Assembly: GCF_000471905.2 (NCBI RefSeq)
Contig: NW_006497560.1
Coordinates: 409,076 to 473,075, forward strand
Length of the DNA: 64,000 nucleotides
Reading direction: 5' to 3'
DNA from: Amborella trichopoda
Taxonomy: Eukaryota; Streptophyta; Magnoliopsida; Amborellales; Amborellaceae
A program made the position numbers and the translations under genes. Shown here piece by piece: positions 11,186-22,659 of this stretch; position 1 is the stretch's first letter, and each line of letters opens with the position of its first letter. The notes beneath the pieces were generated by a model. That model ran no database searches and was not told the origin of the DNA. It saw nothing but the letters and a program-made list of their open reading frames with translations.

Positions 11186-12478
11186 GAATCGTCCCCGAAC
11201 ATGGGTTGATTGATCAAAATTAGACCTACTTTCTTAAAATTAAGATTTAATTGAATTAAAAGAAATTCTAAAAATGGATACAAAAGATAATTATGCCCCT
11301 GTCTAACAATGTGTGGAATTTCAAAACAGTCCCTACTGCCGCCCGAGATCTCGTGTGATCTTCTATGGTTAACTTGAGGGTGTTCTGATGCCCGTTTAAT
11401 CAAAATATTATTGTTTTCTTGTAGGGCTCGACAAGGCGATCGTTTTGATACCAACTTCGAACCATGAAACATGCTTTTGAGCCATGACCACAAGACTTGA
11501 AATTTGTTTGAATCTTGGAAACTTTGGATAGATAGTGCAGTTTTACCTTAATGTTTTTCTCTGATTTCTTTGTTGTAGTGCACTGAGCATGCCGTCATGA
11601 TCGCGTGGCAACAAACGGAACGTGATTTGGAGCTCGAACAAAGATTTCCTAACTTTTGAGTTTTGATCGGAATCTGGAATCCAGCGGCAGGAATTTTAGT
11701 GACTCTATCAGTTTCATGCATGAAATCTGACTGTCCATTATGTACAGGGTTCGGATCAATGGTAGCTCTGGACCATACACATATAATGGAATTGGTTTCG
11801 TGTTGATCCGTGGCACGAGCATCGTGATTTGGTCCATCGAGCGAGACGTGTTGCGGCTGAATATTCTACAATTTCTTCACGGATCGGCAACTTCCCTCTA
11901 GCGTTTCTCCTTGATCGGACATCGTCTCGGGGTGTGCCACATATCGAATTGCTCGTCTTGACGAGACGAATACGCTCACCAAATTTGGGAGCAATCCAAC
12001 TTGGAGCGAGTGAGTTACGGGTCTCAAAAGTGACTGCCCGTGATTGTAAAAATAGTCATCTTTAATGGTGTTTTGGTGCAATGAGGCCACACGAGAATAG
12101 TGTGCGGCCCCTCCTGTTTCAATGTTTTGTTCATATCTTTATTTTGGAGTGTCCGATTAAGCCGAAACTTGGCCCATAGAGGTTTTCGACTGTTCTGGAT
12201 CTAATGGCGGCAATTTCACAGTGATTCGAGATACCAAAAATATAGTTCCAGTTGTAGCCGCTTCAGGGTGCTAGAGGTCATTTTTCCGAAAACTGTTCCT
12301 TTGTGTTCATTGCCTTAGACATGTCAGAATGTGACGAAACTTGGCAGGTGGTCTTTTGGAGTGCTGATCACGTTCTTAAAAAATTTTGGTGTCATTTTGA
12401 GACTCTTGAGAATTTCCATTATTTTTTAGGCTTTATTTACTTACTTCCTACCAAGGACCAAGGTGATGAAATACCACA

Positions 12479-13752
12479 TTTTAAAGTTTTAATTTTTTTT
12501 TTTTTTTACACAATTATGATCGGCTTGGCTTAAATGATGTGTTCTTAAAATTTTGGATACAAAATCCATCTTTAAGGTGAATTTTAGAGAGGGGTTGCAT
12601 GTGTATACATGAGTTAGCTGACGCATAGAAACCCATCCATATTTTAAACTACTTGGACGCATAATTTCTTGTACTGATAGTCAAGGCATGATATTATTTT
12701 CCGTTTGGAAACTTGCAAGTGTTTATTGCAATATTTCAAAATCCAGATGGATGTGATAGATCGTTTACCCATAGGTGTGTTTGACCGCTGGATTGGCGAC
12801 CTCGATTGAGTTTGAATCAATGATCTCAAAAAATATTAATAAATAAACGAAATAGGAGTTTAAAGGGTGCGGATTTAGAGGGGACTCAAGAAACATTAGA
12901 TAAGCTTATAAAAGAAAAAGAAAAAAATATAAAAGGGGCATTTTCGGGGTGGGGGACCAGGCCGGAACACATATTATCTAAGAACCGATTTGTTCACTAC
13001 TGATTCCCATCAAGAACTATGATGTAGATTGAAATTCAATGGGTTTAAAACATAGGATTAATGGAAATGAGCATGCAAGGCTGAGGGATAATTTTCCTAG
13101 ATAAGGGCCTTGGTGGACAACGCAAAGTCTCCAGGAGGTCTCCTTGTGGGTGGGGGAAGGTGGAAGGGGCAGCCTCAGCTTCTCATGATTTCTATAATCT
13201 CCCAATGATCTCCTCTTCCAGGACTAGGAAGGAGCCAGACCTGTGCCGGGCCAATCTTGACCCTTATCATCTTGGGTCCATAGATGCCTGACCTAGATAT
13301 GGAAAAAGGGCCCTTGGCCCAGGCACGACCATGGGCAAGTGGCTTGGCCCTACTTTGGGCAGGTTCGGGCCCACCCTAATAGAATTTAGGAAAAGAGAAA
13401 AGACCTTGGCCATACCAGGCCCTCGGACCAACTATTGTACCATGAGCTCATTTTTTTTTATGCTGCACTAGGCCGCCCTGTTCATTACCAGACCTAGCCA
13501 CCTCAACTTCTTGTCAAGGTCGAAATTTATACTTTGGGCTGGCACCTTGATTTGTATAGGTCTTGAGCTTGGATTCGACTATTTCTGGTGTCAAGAGCCT
13601 TAAGTGAAAGGGCTCATGGAATGGAGACAATTCTCTTTATGGGGGTGGAAGAAGCTCATGGGTAGAACACTTTGAATCTTCCACATAGAAGGCACTCTCT
13701 TGTGATCATTGCAAAATTTATAAATGTTAAACTGTTGTTTCGCTTAGTCCAC
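12479..13752. other. Probable host DNA, no gene seen
   Basis: This is a T-rich stretch followed by mixed-composition DNA with several GGGCC and GGCCC words (about 13240-13440). Short open frames have no recognisable domain. I see no LTR, tRNA or inverted-repeat boundary here. It may hold old repeats that I cannot name. Confidence 0.4.
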
Positions 13753-13760
13753 TATGTAAA

Positions 13761-14131
13761 GGATGCGGTTTATATAGAGTTGTGGCTCTAAATAATCGAA
13801 GTAAAGCGCACAGTTAAATAATGTCGAGAAATGCGGTTTCAATACTGGAAATCTTTGTGATAACCTTAAAATATATTTTTATCTTTAATTATAATATTTA
13901 AAGCTTAAAAAATAGTGTAGATCGAGCAAATCTATGAAAACTTGAAGTTCATGAGACTTGACAATCAAAAAATGCGTTACAAGATGCACTATTTCTAAAA
14001 CTTGACCATGTCCATGCATCTTGATGCAATTTGAGGATATTTGGGCATCAAAACAAGCTCTTCTGATGAAAATTTTGAGGTGGGCTTTAATTTGATTGTT
14101 TAGAGCCTCCGCTCTATAAAAACTTTTTTCT
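13761..14131. mobile_element. Complete 371-bp MITE, possibly Mutator-like or hAT-like
   Basis: The ends are inverted repeats of roughly 45-50 bp: the left reads GTTTATATAGAG then GGCTCTAAA and AATC, and the reverse complement of the right reads GTTTTTATAGAG then GGCTCTAAA and AATC. The element is flanked by perfect 8-bp direct repeats TATGTAAA at 13753-13760 and 14132-14139. It has no coding capacity. Long terminal inverted repeats favour a Mutator-like MITE, whereas the 8-bp duplication also fits hAT. A truncated second copy lies at 581-820. Confidence 0.75.
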
Positions 14132-14139
14132 TATGTAAA

Positions 14140-15260
14140 TGACCTTAGTAGGTTTTATTTTCTACAGCCTTCACTTTCAGGTTAAGGTTGTCCTGGGCAT
14201 CTATTTTCTTAACCTTTTTTTTATTGGTTTTTTAGTGTTAACAATGAGAATAGAGGTTAGGACGTTATGTTGAGACATCCATCCCCCTAACCACCAATGC
14301 ACTAATTGGGCTCGGATCGTGTCATATTTCAGGTGCGGGCGATCTCAAGCTTTTGATTAGGAGATTGTAAAGGCTTCTGGCCTGCATAGAAATATGCCAC
14401 TGATTTGGGTAAAGCTAAAGTAAAAATAATATTTATATTATTTGTAGGTGCAACTAACTCTCCTGAGGTAACTCTATGATTTTCCAAGTTAAAAGAGTAC
14501 TTGACCAGTTAGAAACAAAAATAAATAGGAACATAGTTCCAATAAAGGGAATGGGACATATTCTTCTTCTTCAATCTGAGTTTTGGTCAAGTCTCAAATG
14601 AATTCAAGCACATCATCATCTTCGATTGTGAGGGTGCTCTAGGCTATGAGGTTGTCTTCCACATTCTGAAACCATAAAGCCACAACCATAGATTTTGGTT
14701 GGTGTCATGGGCATGGTTAGGGTGTCAATGAAGCTACTTAATGTCCTTGATCTTAAAATTAGGGGGCTGAAAATCGTATGGAATATTGACAAAGTTGTGG
14801 TGAAGTAAAAGCTTAAGCACATGTTTTGTTAGTTGCTTGATAAAGGTGAACTTCCTCGGTCGAGCCTCTTTGGAGGACTAGGATTTTCGCTTGGCTTAGG
14901 CTGTTGGAAAATGATAGAGATCCACTACAGCGGTATCTTCTACTCCATAGTAAATGTTTGTAGGCCTACCTCCTTCTATTAGGTACTTCAAGGTTTGGGG
15001 TGCTCAGCCTGTGTTTTAATCCCATCCCATCCAAACTTGACCATAGGACCGTAAAGTGTATCATTATAAGATATCCTATACATGGGAAAGGATATAGATT
15101 TTATGACCTATCCTGAGAATGTCATTAAAAGCCTTGATACTCACTTTATTTAGGATGAATTTCTTGAGAGGAAAAGTACCCATAAGAGAGTAAACTTCTA
15201 TGAACTTAATCAAATAAAGAGGTTGAAACTAGTGTAGAAAAAATCAAACCCGTATGGTTA
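14140..15260. other. Unassigned stretch, possible decayed minus-strand coding
   Basis: The minus strand from about 15230 to 14580 gives scattered protein-like segments, but none that I recognise. Similarity to any other part of the window was not found. It may be an old transposon remnant or host DNA. Confidence 0.3.
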
Positions 15261-15269
15261 ACTGGACAT

Positions 15270-15760
15270 GGGCGTGGAAGAGGTTCAACCGGCCTAACCG
15301 GTAAATCGGCCGGTTCAACCGTTCTAACCAGGCAACTCCCGAGCTGTCAAAAAAGTGTTAAAAAAATCTAATATAATATCAAAAATATATTTAAAGAATG
15401 ATTACAGACAGCACATCCAAATGAAGTTGAAAATTAATGAAAAATAGATTTTAAAGACTCGATTTGTGCCCAATGGTATTTTTAAAATTTATCAAAAAAG
15501 ATGAGAAAATGTTAAAAATAAGTATTAATAGCCAAACAATTTCCAATCTATGCCATAATGATGAAAAACATTAAAAAATGCGAGCTACAAACAAAATCCC
15601 TCTTTTTTGTGATTATATATATATATATATATATATATATACCCAACCGGTCACCAAAATCAGCCGAAACCGAAAACGAAACTAGCCACTTTGGATTTAA
15701 CCAGGCCGTTACCAATTAGAACGCCTAATTTTTTCGTTCTATGGTTGAAACATCGCAACC
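15270..15760. mobile_element. Possible non-autonomous DNA element (CCGGTTCAACCGG-type)
   Basis: The left end carries repeated AACCGG, GGTTCAACC and TCGGCCGGTTCAACC words. The right end carries GGTCACC, AACCAGGCCGTTACC and GGTTGAAAC, which are loosely inverse to the left. An AT microsatellite lies near the right end. Such pseudo-palindromic GGTTCAACC ends are familiar in plant hAT-type MITEs. The inverted repeats are imperfect and no clean target duplication was found, so the call is tentative. Confidence 0.3.
15614..15641. repeat. (AT)n microsatellite
   Basis: Fourteen or so consecutive AT dinucleotides. This is a simple repeat and likely length-polymorphic. Confidence 0.95.
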
Positions 15761-15789
15761 TAGAAGGACTGAGAGTGAGAAGACCACCT

Positions 15790-16510
15790 GAGTTCTTTAC
15801 TTATCTTTGAAAAACTCATGAAAGAACTAGTGAGGAACAAGAACACGAACATAAACCCTACACCTATCAAGACGTCAAATTTGTCTGCATAGTAGACATT
15901 AGAAAGAGGCTATGAAGGATGAGATTAATTCTGGAATGAACACCCAAGTATGGGAACTAGTTCACCTACGACTAACCGAAAGGTGATATGGTGTAAGTGT
16001 GTATTCAAAAACGAAACTCAACTTCGATGGTCAAATTGAAAAGTTTATGGCACGGTTAGTGGCCAAAGGGGTCACACAAAAGGAAAAGGTAGATTATTAT
16101 GAGACATATTCACCTTTTGCCAAAGTGACTTCCATTATGATGATCTAGTCCATAACCTGCCTTTCTTGACTTAGAATTACATCAAATGAATGTGAAGCCA
16201 CCTTCTTGAGTGATGACCTAGAAGAAGAAATCTACATGAACCAATCCAAGGGATTCAAATTAAAAAGAAGTACACAAAACTCAACAAATTCAAGCCTCTA
16301 CGAAATGGTTCCTCAAATTTTACCAAACCTTAACTAGAAATGGCTTCAAGGAAAATGAGGATGATCATTCTGTATATGTTACGGCTGAATGGAGTGGCAT
16401 CACATTTTTAACTTTATATGTGGATGACATTCTAATAGATGGTAGCTCCTTGAACCTAATAAGGGAAACAAAGGCATTGCTTCTCGAAAACTTTGATATA
16501 AGTATATGAG
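15790..16510 (+). mobile_element. Ty1/copia reverse-transcriptase fragment (fossil)
   Basis: Plus-strand translation shows copia RT landmarks in order: a YTYQDV start, an EAMKDEI-like segment, [20 protein letters not shown] followed by SPFAKVTS, and LYVDDILIDGSS with the YVDD catalytic motif. RT copies element RNA into DNA. No gag, protease, integrase or LTR pair of this element was found, so this is an isolated fragment. It is broken, with several breaks. It is the only Ty1/copia signal in the window. Confidence 0.8.
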
Positions 16511-17484
16511 GCAACGAAATACATCAGTGTGTATGTGTGTGTGTGAGAGAGAGATTACTTTTAAAGATGTGAGAGTCACTTTTAAGTCGGGGATATACTT
16601 AGCCTATATACCTTATTGGATTATGTGTTAGCCAAGCTAAGGAAACATAAAAGAGATCAAAACCTAAGTTCCTCAAGTATAATGGCCATGACTCACAATC
16701 TATTCCTGACATAAGACCACCCTATGACATGTACATCCACAATCGCATGAAGGCGACTCTTTTGATTTGTAATGATCAAACTAGGAAGAGATTTTGCACA
16801 TGTACCATAAGAAGACACCTATATAAGAGTGTTTTTATGTCCCCATGGGTGAACCTGTAATCCACTGAGACCCGAGAGTATTGAGACATTGATAAGAGTA
16901 ACTTTGATAGGTAGATTATGCATCATTACCACAGATTGTGGAACATAGGATTGTTGAGTCATTCTAAGAGAATGGACTATCATTTTGGACTAGTCAAGTG
17001 GAGTAATACGATACTTAGGGGATACCTGAAAATATATTGTTTGTGAAATATATTACTAGTATAATACATTACCTTTAAATGGATTGTTACTATTTGGGTA
17101 GTATTTAGATGCAACCTGGGAACTACATTGCTACTGTTTGGCTATGTCTGGAAGAAATACAAGAAATGCAGTACCAATAGTTTACAACCACTTGCCGATA
17201 AACTATCATTTTTTTCTTTTTTGTCACAAAATTCCACTGAAATGCGGAATTAAAGTCATCATCACACCATTTCAAAAAGATATTCTAATAATGACATCAT
17301 CGCCATTCTAGAGAGAGAGATAAACAAATGTATTAATAATCACCATTTCAAAGATAGAGAGAGTGCAAAGTATTGATCTTAATCATCATCATTTTAAAGA
17401 GAGAATGAGAACGTGAAATAAAATTGTCATTGTTCTAATAAGATTTACCAATGTTATCATACTCTATTAAATTTCAGCAGCATC
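16511..17484. other. Flank of the outer element, repetitive, no gene
   Basis: The stretch begins with a short TG-dinucleotide tract near 16530. The last 250 bases contain a loose succession of CATCATCACCATTTCAAAGA-like and TCTAATAAGATTTACCA-like words, a degenerate tandem repeat of roughly 30-35 bp that reappears after 63315. The part before 17200 may include more of the copia element, but I cannot support that. Confidence 0.45.
17480..17484. repeat. Target-site duplication, left side of element 3
   Basis: GCATC here and ACATC at 63316-63320 agree at four of five bases and sit exactly outside the two LTR ends. The mismatch fits an old insertion. Confidence 0.6.
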
Positions 17485-18019
17485 TAGTTAGATGCCTCGA
17501 TCTCGCCCTCCTAGTCGGGATACCTTGGTGGCGTGGCTCTGGGTTCAAGATGGACCCGAGACCTGAGACCTCTCTTTTGAGAATCGTGTAAAGGAGACAC
17601 GAGCAGGAATTTGGGTCGTGAGGCAGGACTTAGCTCACGTGGGTCCGTGACACACTCTGGTTAGCTAGCATGAGCATCCTCTTAAATCATATGGATTGCC
17701 CCCTGGCCTGTGGCCGGTTCGGAATCACCTCCCTTGATATCTTTCTTCTTACCTGCGACCACACACACATTAGAGTACAGACAAGTGGGTCTGAGGACCC
17801 CACCTTATCACAACGTGAGTGCACACGTACGTGTGTACTCAAAGGAAAATGGAAGAACTAACATAATGGAGTCCGTGTCAATTCGCCATCCTTACCTGGT
17901 CTCCTTGATGAGGGACTCTTAGTACATATTTTAGAGTAGAGAGAAACGGAAAAAGGGGTTAGATGGAGAAAAGACTTTAGAGAGAAGAGAATTTTAAGGA
18001 GAAGAGAAGAAAAGAGAAG

Positions 18020-18520
18020 AGGATGGAGAGAGAAAAAGGGACGAAGGCTGGTTTGGCCTTCACCCAGCTTTTCAGAGAAAGAAGAAGAAAAGTAGAGAAA
18101 GAAAAGAGAAACGAAGATTGGTTTGTTTTTCACCCAACTCTGCAGAGAAAGAGGGAAAAGGGAGATCAAGGCTGGTCTGTTTTTCACCCAGATCCTTCAA
18201 ATATAAAATATATTTTCGTAAAGAAAGAGAAAAGAGAGGAATGAAGACTCGTTTGGCTTTCACTCAGATCCTTCAGATATGAAGAAAGAAGAGTATTTGA
18301 TTTAGAGAGAAGAAAAGAGAAACGAAGATTGGTTTGTTTTTCACCTAGCTCTTCTGAGAAAGAGGGAAAACAGAGATGAAAGCTGGTCTGTTTTTCACCT
18401 AGATCCTATAGAGATAAAATGTATTTTCATGAAGAAAGAGAAAAAGAGGAACGAAGACTGGTTTGGCTTTCACCCAGATCCTTCAGATATGAAGAAAGAA
18501 GAGTATTTGATTTAGAGATA
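18020..18520. repeat. Degenerate repeat of about 60-110 bp in the element 3 LTR
   Basis: Units contain GAACGAAGACTGGTTTGGCTT followed by TCACCCAGATCCTTCAGATAT and a GAAGAAAGAG purine run. Several imperfect copies occur here, and matching copies lie at about 60300-60580 in the other LTR. Confidence 0.7.
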
Positions 18521-18929
18521 GGGAGAAAAAGAATGAGAGAGGGTGAAGGTTAGCTTGGCTCTCGCTAAACCTTCCAAAAGAGAGAAGAGAGGAAAAGAAT
18601 GAGAGAAGAAGAGAATGGAGGTTTGACATGGTTGTTAGACTGACACGTCACCTGGTCTGACCCGACAGCTGGTCTGAGGTGGTAGCTAGAAGGGCATGGT
18701 AACTGGACCGACACGACGGCTAGGCTACTCAGCAACATGACTGATACGTCAGCAAGATTGGAACTACAATTGGTCTGGTACAGTGGCTGATCTGACGTGG
18801 CAGCTAGACGGGCACGGTAACTGAATCGGCACGACGGCTAGGCTGCTTAGCGACAAGACTAGCACAGCAGCACAAGGCTAAACCCACCCTCAGGTCAAGC
18901 AAGTAAAGAAGAGAGAGGAGAGATTGGTC

Positions 18930-19490
18930 GTGCTCGAAAGTATGCACTGTCGTGCAAGACTAAGAGGGAAGAGAGAGAAAGTAGTGTCATGTCTGGCAGT
19001 GTGTGTTGCCATATAGGACAGGACGGGATGAGAAGAGAGGTAAGAGAGATAAGAAGGGTCACACTCAGTAGTGTTCACTGTCATGCGAGACAGAGAGAAG
19101 AGAGAGAAGGTTGTGCTTAACAATGTGCCCTACCATGAGGGACAAAAGAAAGAGAGAAGAGGAACGAGAGAGAAGATCACATTCAACAGTGTGTGTTGTC
19201 ATGTGAGACAGAAGAAGAGAGAGGGGAGAGAAATGTCACGCTCGGTAGTGTGCACTGCCATGCATGACAGACAGAAAGAGAAGAGAGAGAAATGTCATGC
19301 TCAATAATGTGTACTGCCGTGCCTGATAGACAGGGAAAGAAGAGAGAGAAACATCATGCTCGGCAGTGTATGCTGTCATGCGTAACATACAGAGAGAAAA
19401 GAGAGAGAAATGTCATGCTCGATAATGTGTATTGTCGTTCACAACTGACAAAGAGAGAAGACAAAGAAACGTCGTGCTCGACAGACAAAG
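18930..19490. repeat. 59-bp tandem array in the element 3 3' LTR
   Basis: Units combine an AGAGAGAGAAATGTCATGCTCG word with a palindromic core like GGCAGTGTGCACTGCC and a CATGACAGACAGA word. The CATGCTC word recurs at 19296, 19355 and 19414, exactly 59 bp apart. The matching array in the other LTR is at 60980-61570. It lies in U5. Confidence 0.85.
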
Positions 19491-19494
19491 GAAG

Positions 19495-19690
19495 CATGAG
19501 AAAAAAAGAAACAAAGAGAGAAAAGGAAAGAGAGAGAGGGAAGGAAAGAAGAAGAGAGAGAAAGGAAAGAAGAGAGAGAAAGGAAAAAAGAAGAGAGAGA
19601 AAGGAAAGAAGAAGAGAGAAAAAGGAAAGAAAGAAGGAAGAGATAAAAAGAGGAGAGGAGAGAGAAAGACGAGAGGAGAGAGAAATTTAC
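19495..19690. repeat. Purine tract in the element 3 3' LTR
   Basis: GAAAGGAAAGAAGAAGAGAG-type simple repeat. Overlapping Lys/Glu/Arg-rich and Phe/Leu/Ser-rich open frames on the two strands are artefacts of this composition. Confidence 0.9.
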
Positions 19691-19780
19691 CTTTGAGGCC
19701 TAGGGGTACCCATCCTGATTTTCTTTCTCCTCTTGCTCTCTCCAAACCGTGACCCAAGACTCAAGCAAAAAAGTCAAAAT

Positions 19781-19786
19781 TTTATT
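19781..19786 (-). terminator. Poly-A signal, element 3 3' LTR
   Basis: AATAAA on the minus strand within CAATCAATAAAATTTTGAC, about 40 bases downstream of the TATA box. The context is conserved in the 5' LTR. Confidence 0.65.
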
Positions 19787-19823
19787 GATTGAGGATGTAT
19801 CCATTACATGAAGAAAGTACATG

Positions 19824-19831
19824 CTTTTATA
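19824..19831 (-). promoter_or_regulatory. TATA box, element 3 3' LTR
   Basis: The minus strand reads CCACCTCTATAAAAGCATGT. It lies at the same place as the TATA words in the other LTRs of the family. Confidence 0.7.
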
Positions 19832-22659
19832 GAGGTGGAGCGCAATCATGGGTGTACAATCAATTTTTGACCTAATTATTGAAAATTAACAATTAAATGA
19901 ATTAAATAAATTCTAAAAAATGAGGGAAAAATGATGATTTTTCCCCTGCACCAACAATTTGTTAAATTTCAAATCAGTCTTTGTAATGGTCGTTCAATCG
20001 TGTAAGCTTTCCGTGACTGATTCGGAGCCTTTCTGGTTACCATCCGGTCAAAAAAATATTGTATTATTGAAGAGCTCGAGAAGACGGTCGTTTTGGTGTC
20101 CATTTCGAACCATGGATCGGAGTTTTGGACAATGATCAAGATGTGGCAAAAACACGAGAAAACATGCAACCTTAGATTTAGGATTTAGACTGCTTCTCAG
20201 TGTCTTTGACCAATTTCTTCGTTTTACCATGATGAGAAAGTCACCATGATCATTCTGTAAAATGAATGGCTCGATTTGGTGCCCAAACTGCCGTTTTCCA
20301 TATTGGAAAACTTTGGTCGGAATTTGGATTCCTGTAGCCAGAATTTGTCAATGTTCATCCCTGATTTTTGACGAATCCAACCGTCCATCACGCGCAAGGT
20401 TTGAGCCGGAGAAAGCTCTTGACCTTGTGGTCGTAACGGGGTCTAATTGCACATCAATCCAATGCGTGAGCCCCTTGATGCAAGCTTTCGATCGAGGGGG
20501 CATGTTGCTGGAAATTTCCAGCTACTTTTAGAACTTTCCAGTAAACTGCTCTCTTCGATTTCTCTCGGCTCGGGCCGTGTCATCATGCGTGTCGTATATC
20601 AAATCGACTGGGTCGACAAATCGAACATGCTCCCAAAATCCGACCTGAGGTGAGGAAGATACGGTCATGGAAATTTTTCCCTTGAAATGGTGAAGCACAA
20701 TTGCCATTAATGGAAACTGGTTCACCAAGGGTATACCGTAATATTGTACAACCTACCCTTTTTAGGTAATTTGGCTATAACTTGCTCTGAAAGCATGCAA
20801 ATGCGTCGAAAATTGGTACCCTAAGGATTTTCAAACATTCTAAATCCAATGGTGATGGTATGGAGACCATTTTATACTCCCATAATGGTGTTTTAGTTCA
20901 GAGTCCATTTTTCAGCATGATAGAGGTGGAATTTCCCAAAACTGTTTTATCATCTGCACTGCCTTAAACTTGTCGAATTGCGACGAAACTTGGCAGGTGT
21001 TCTTAGACCTTTAGCCATGTTCCTACACGTTCTTGGGCCATTCTGAGACTATCGAACATTTCACTTATAGATAAGAGCTTATTGTCCTACGGCTTCCGTA
21101 GTCCACATGCATTTTAGTACCTACGGGCCTATGTCGCGAGCTGCTCTCTCCTTATTTGCACCGGGGATACAAGTGATGAAACATACCCTCAAACAGCTTG
21201 TCTCGCCAAATTTTGTGCTTGTGCTTCCAAAGAACTGAGAAGGATAACATTCGAAATCAAAATTGGTCCTTCGACTTTGGTTTTCTTCCTAGCCACCGGA
21301 TCACACGAGCGTCAAAAGGATACTCGTGCAAAGCTGCTTCCCAGAGGTGTGACCAAGGTGCTCTGATGGCTGAGGGCCTTGTGGTTCCAGACATGGAGAC
21401 TTTTGGGGTTTAAAGTCCTCATCCATGTTGGACATACAGGATGCTTTTAAAGTCATCACCCTTATCGGAACTATTTGCGGGGTTGTTTGCTGCTACACTA
21501 AGTTTGCTTTGACAAGCAGGGTACCTCTATGGGCCCCATCCTGCCGAGTTTAGTCGGGGGCTTTTTGTTGGCCTGTCCTGAATGTCTGGTCCGACAAGGA
21601 AGGAATTTTGGCAAGGCGGCCTTGAAAGGGCTCTACCCTGGTTGCTGTGGGTAGGTATTGACCTGATTTGATAGTTTCTTAGCTGTGAACGATCTTGAGG
21701 GATGATTTTAACATCTACACCCCATTGGACCTATGGCGAGATGATTTTAAAGTCTGCACCCTATTAGACATATGAGCGGTGCTGTTTGCTGCTACACCAG
21801 GTTTGCCAATCCTAGTTTGACAGTTTCTTACCTATGAAAGATGTTTTTTTTGGGTCCCAATAATAGGGTATTGTACTACAAAGGATTTTTCTTAAAGTGC
21901 TGGCTGAAGCCGCTTATGGAGGTGAGCACTGCATCAACCTGCTTTTTGGTCCGAGCGCCCTTTTGGATTTTCACTAGGACTGGGGGGAAATAGTGTCATA
22001 AGATGGTTTTCACCAACTTCCTTTTTATTGGGATCTTTTGCCCATGACCTGACGACCATGTCTGCCTCTTTTCCATTTTTATTCATGATTCCCTTTCGGG
22101 TTTTCACTGTGCCCGATTTTTATTTTACAAAACACTCTTACTCATGGTTTTGTGACCATGACCGTCCATCATTTTTACTCATGGCGTTCCCCTTTTTGGG
22201 AACAGGAATTTTTTTTTTTTTTTTTGTTTTATGGGGACGTGTTTAAGGTCATGGCTCCGGGACTTGGGCAAAGCAGTTTAACGTCATGTGGCCAAGACAT
22301 GCACTATAGTTTAAGGTCATATAGCTGGACTACGATGGCGATGGTGATGGATGATGGTTTGTGGAGGCCATGGAGTGAGTATGGTCATGGTTTGACTCAC
22401 TTGGGGGTGATGGCATGGGACCGTCTATGCATGATGGATGATGTTTGCATGGAAGCTGGATAATGGTGACCTACTAGCTGACGATGAGTATGGCTGGTGG
22501 AATGGCTCACCGTGGTTTCGTGAGCGTGGGTATGACTCACTGGGGAATATGGCGAGTTTATGGAGGGGAATGGAGATGGACTCACTGGGACGCAGTGACG
22601 ATGGTATGCACGTGTATGGAGGCATACTTAAGGTCATGCCATCGGGACCTGGGCTAAGC

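Larger units (their letters stand above)
3833..12478 (-). mobile_element. Element 2: Tat-type gag-protease element, partial (fossil)
   Basis: Read on the minus strand, the order is LTR (12478-9363), primer-binding site (9360-9341), pre-gag block, gag, linker, protease and a short tail ending near 3833. No RT, RNase H or integrase motif is visible and the 3' LTR is not in the window. The order and sequence match element 5, which also lacks pol. The two LTRs share many words through the outer end (for example ATTTCTTCACGGATC and GCTCACCAAATTTG), so elements 2 and 5 look like one subfamily. It is broken, with well over ten breaks. Confidence 0.8.
9363..12478 (-). repeat. 5' LTR of element 2
   Basis: This 3.1-kb LTR runs, on the plus strand, from TGGTTAAGTACCTCG next to the primer-binding site to about AAATACCACA. 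The same start (TGGTTAGATG/TGCCTCGATCTC) opens the LTRs of elements 3 and 5. From the minus strand it contains a U3 of about 1.3 kb, a TATA box, a poly-A signal and then a long U5 packed with tandem repeats and pyrimidine tracts. The outer end is placed by similarity only, so it may be off by a few bases. No target duplication could be checked. Confidence 0.75.
17485..21195 (-). repeat. 3' LTR of element 3
   Basis: This 3.7-kb LTR starts with TAGTTAGATGCCTCGATCTC and ends ATACCCTCAAACA on the plus strand. It aligns along its length with 59757-63315, including the CGGTTCGGAATCACCTCCC block, the repeat arrays, the TATA/poly-A core and the TCCAACCGTCCATCACG block. It is an LTR of the element whose body lies to its right, not a solo LTR. 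Confidence 0.85.

Noticed and set aside
14140-15260. Possible host gene or transposase on the minus strand
   Set aside because: A few protein-like segments occur, but no recognisable family, no splice-consistent structure and no support from a second copy.
19292-19757. Lys/Glu/Arg-rich plus-strand frame and Phe/Leu/Ser-rich minus-strand frame
   Set aside because: Both are translations of the LTR 59-bp array and purine tract. The counterpart at 61381-61854 in the other LTR shows the same artefact.
17485-21195. Solo LTR interpretation
   Set aside because: The sequence to its right is the 3' internal region of the same family, and the flanking five bases pair with those at 63316-63320 and not with those just after 21195.
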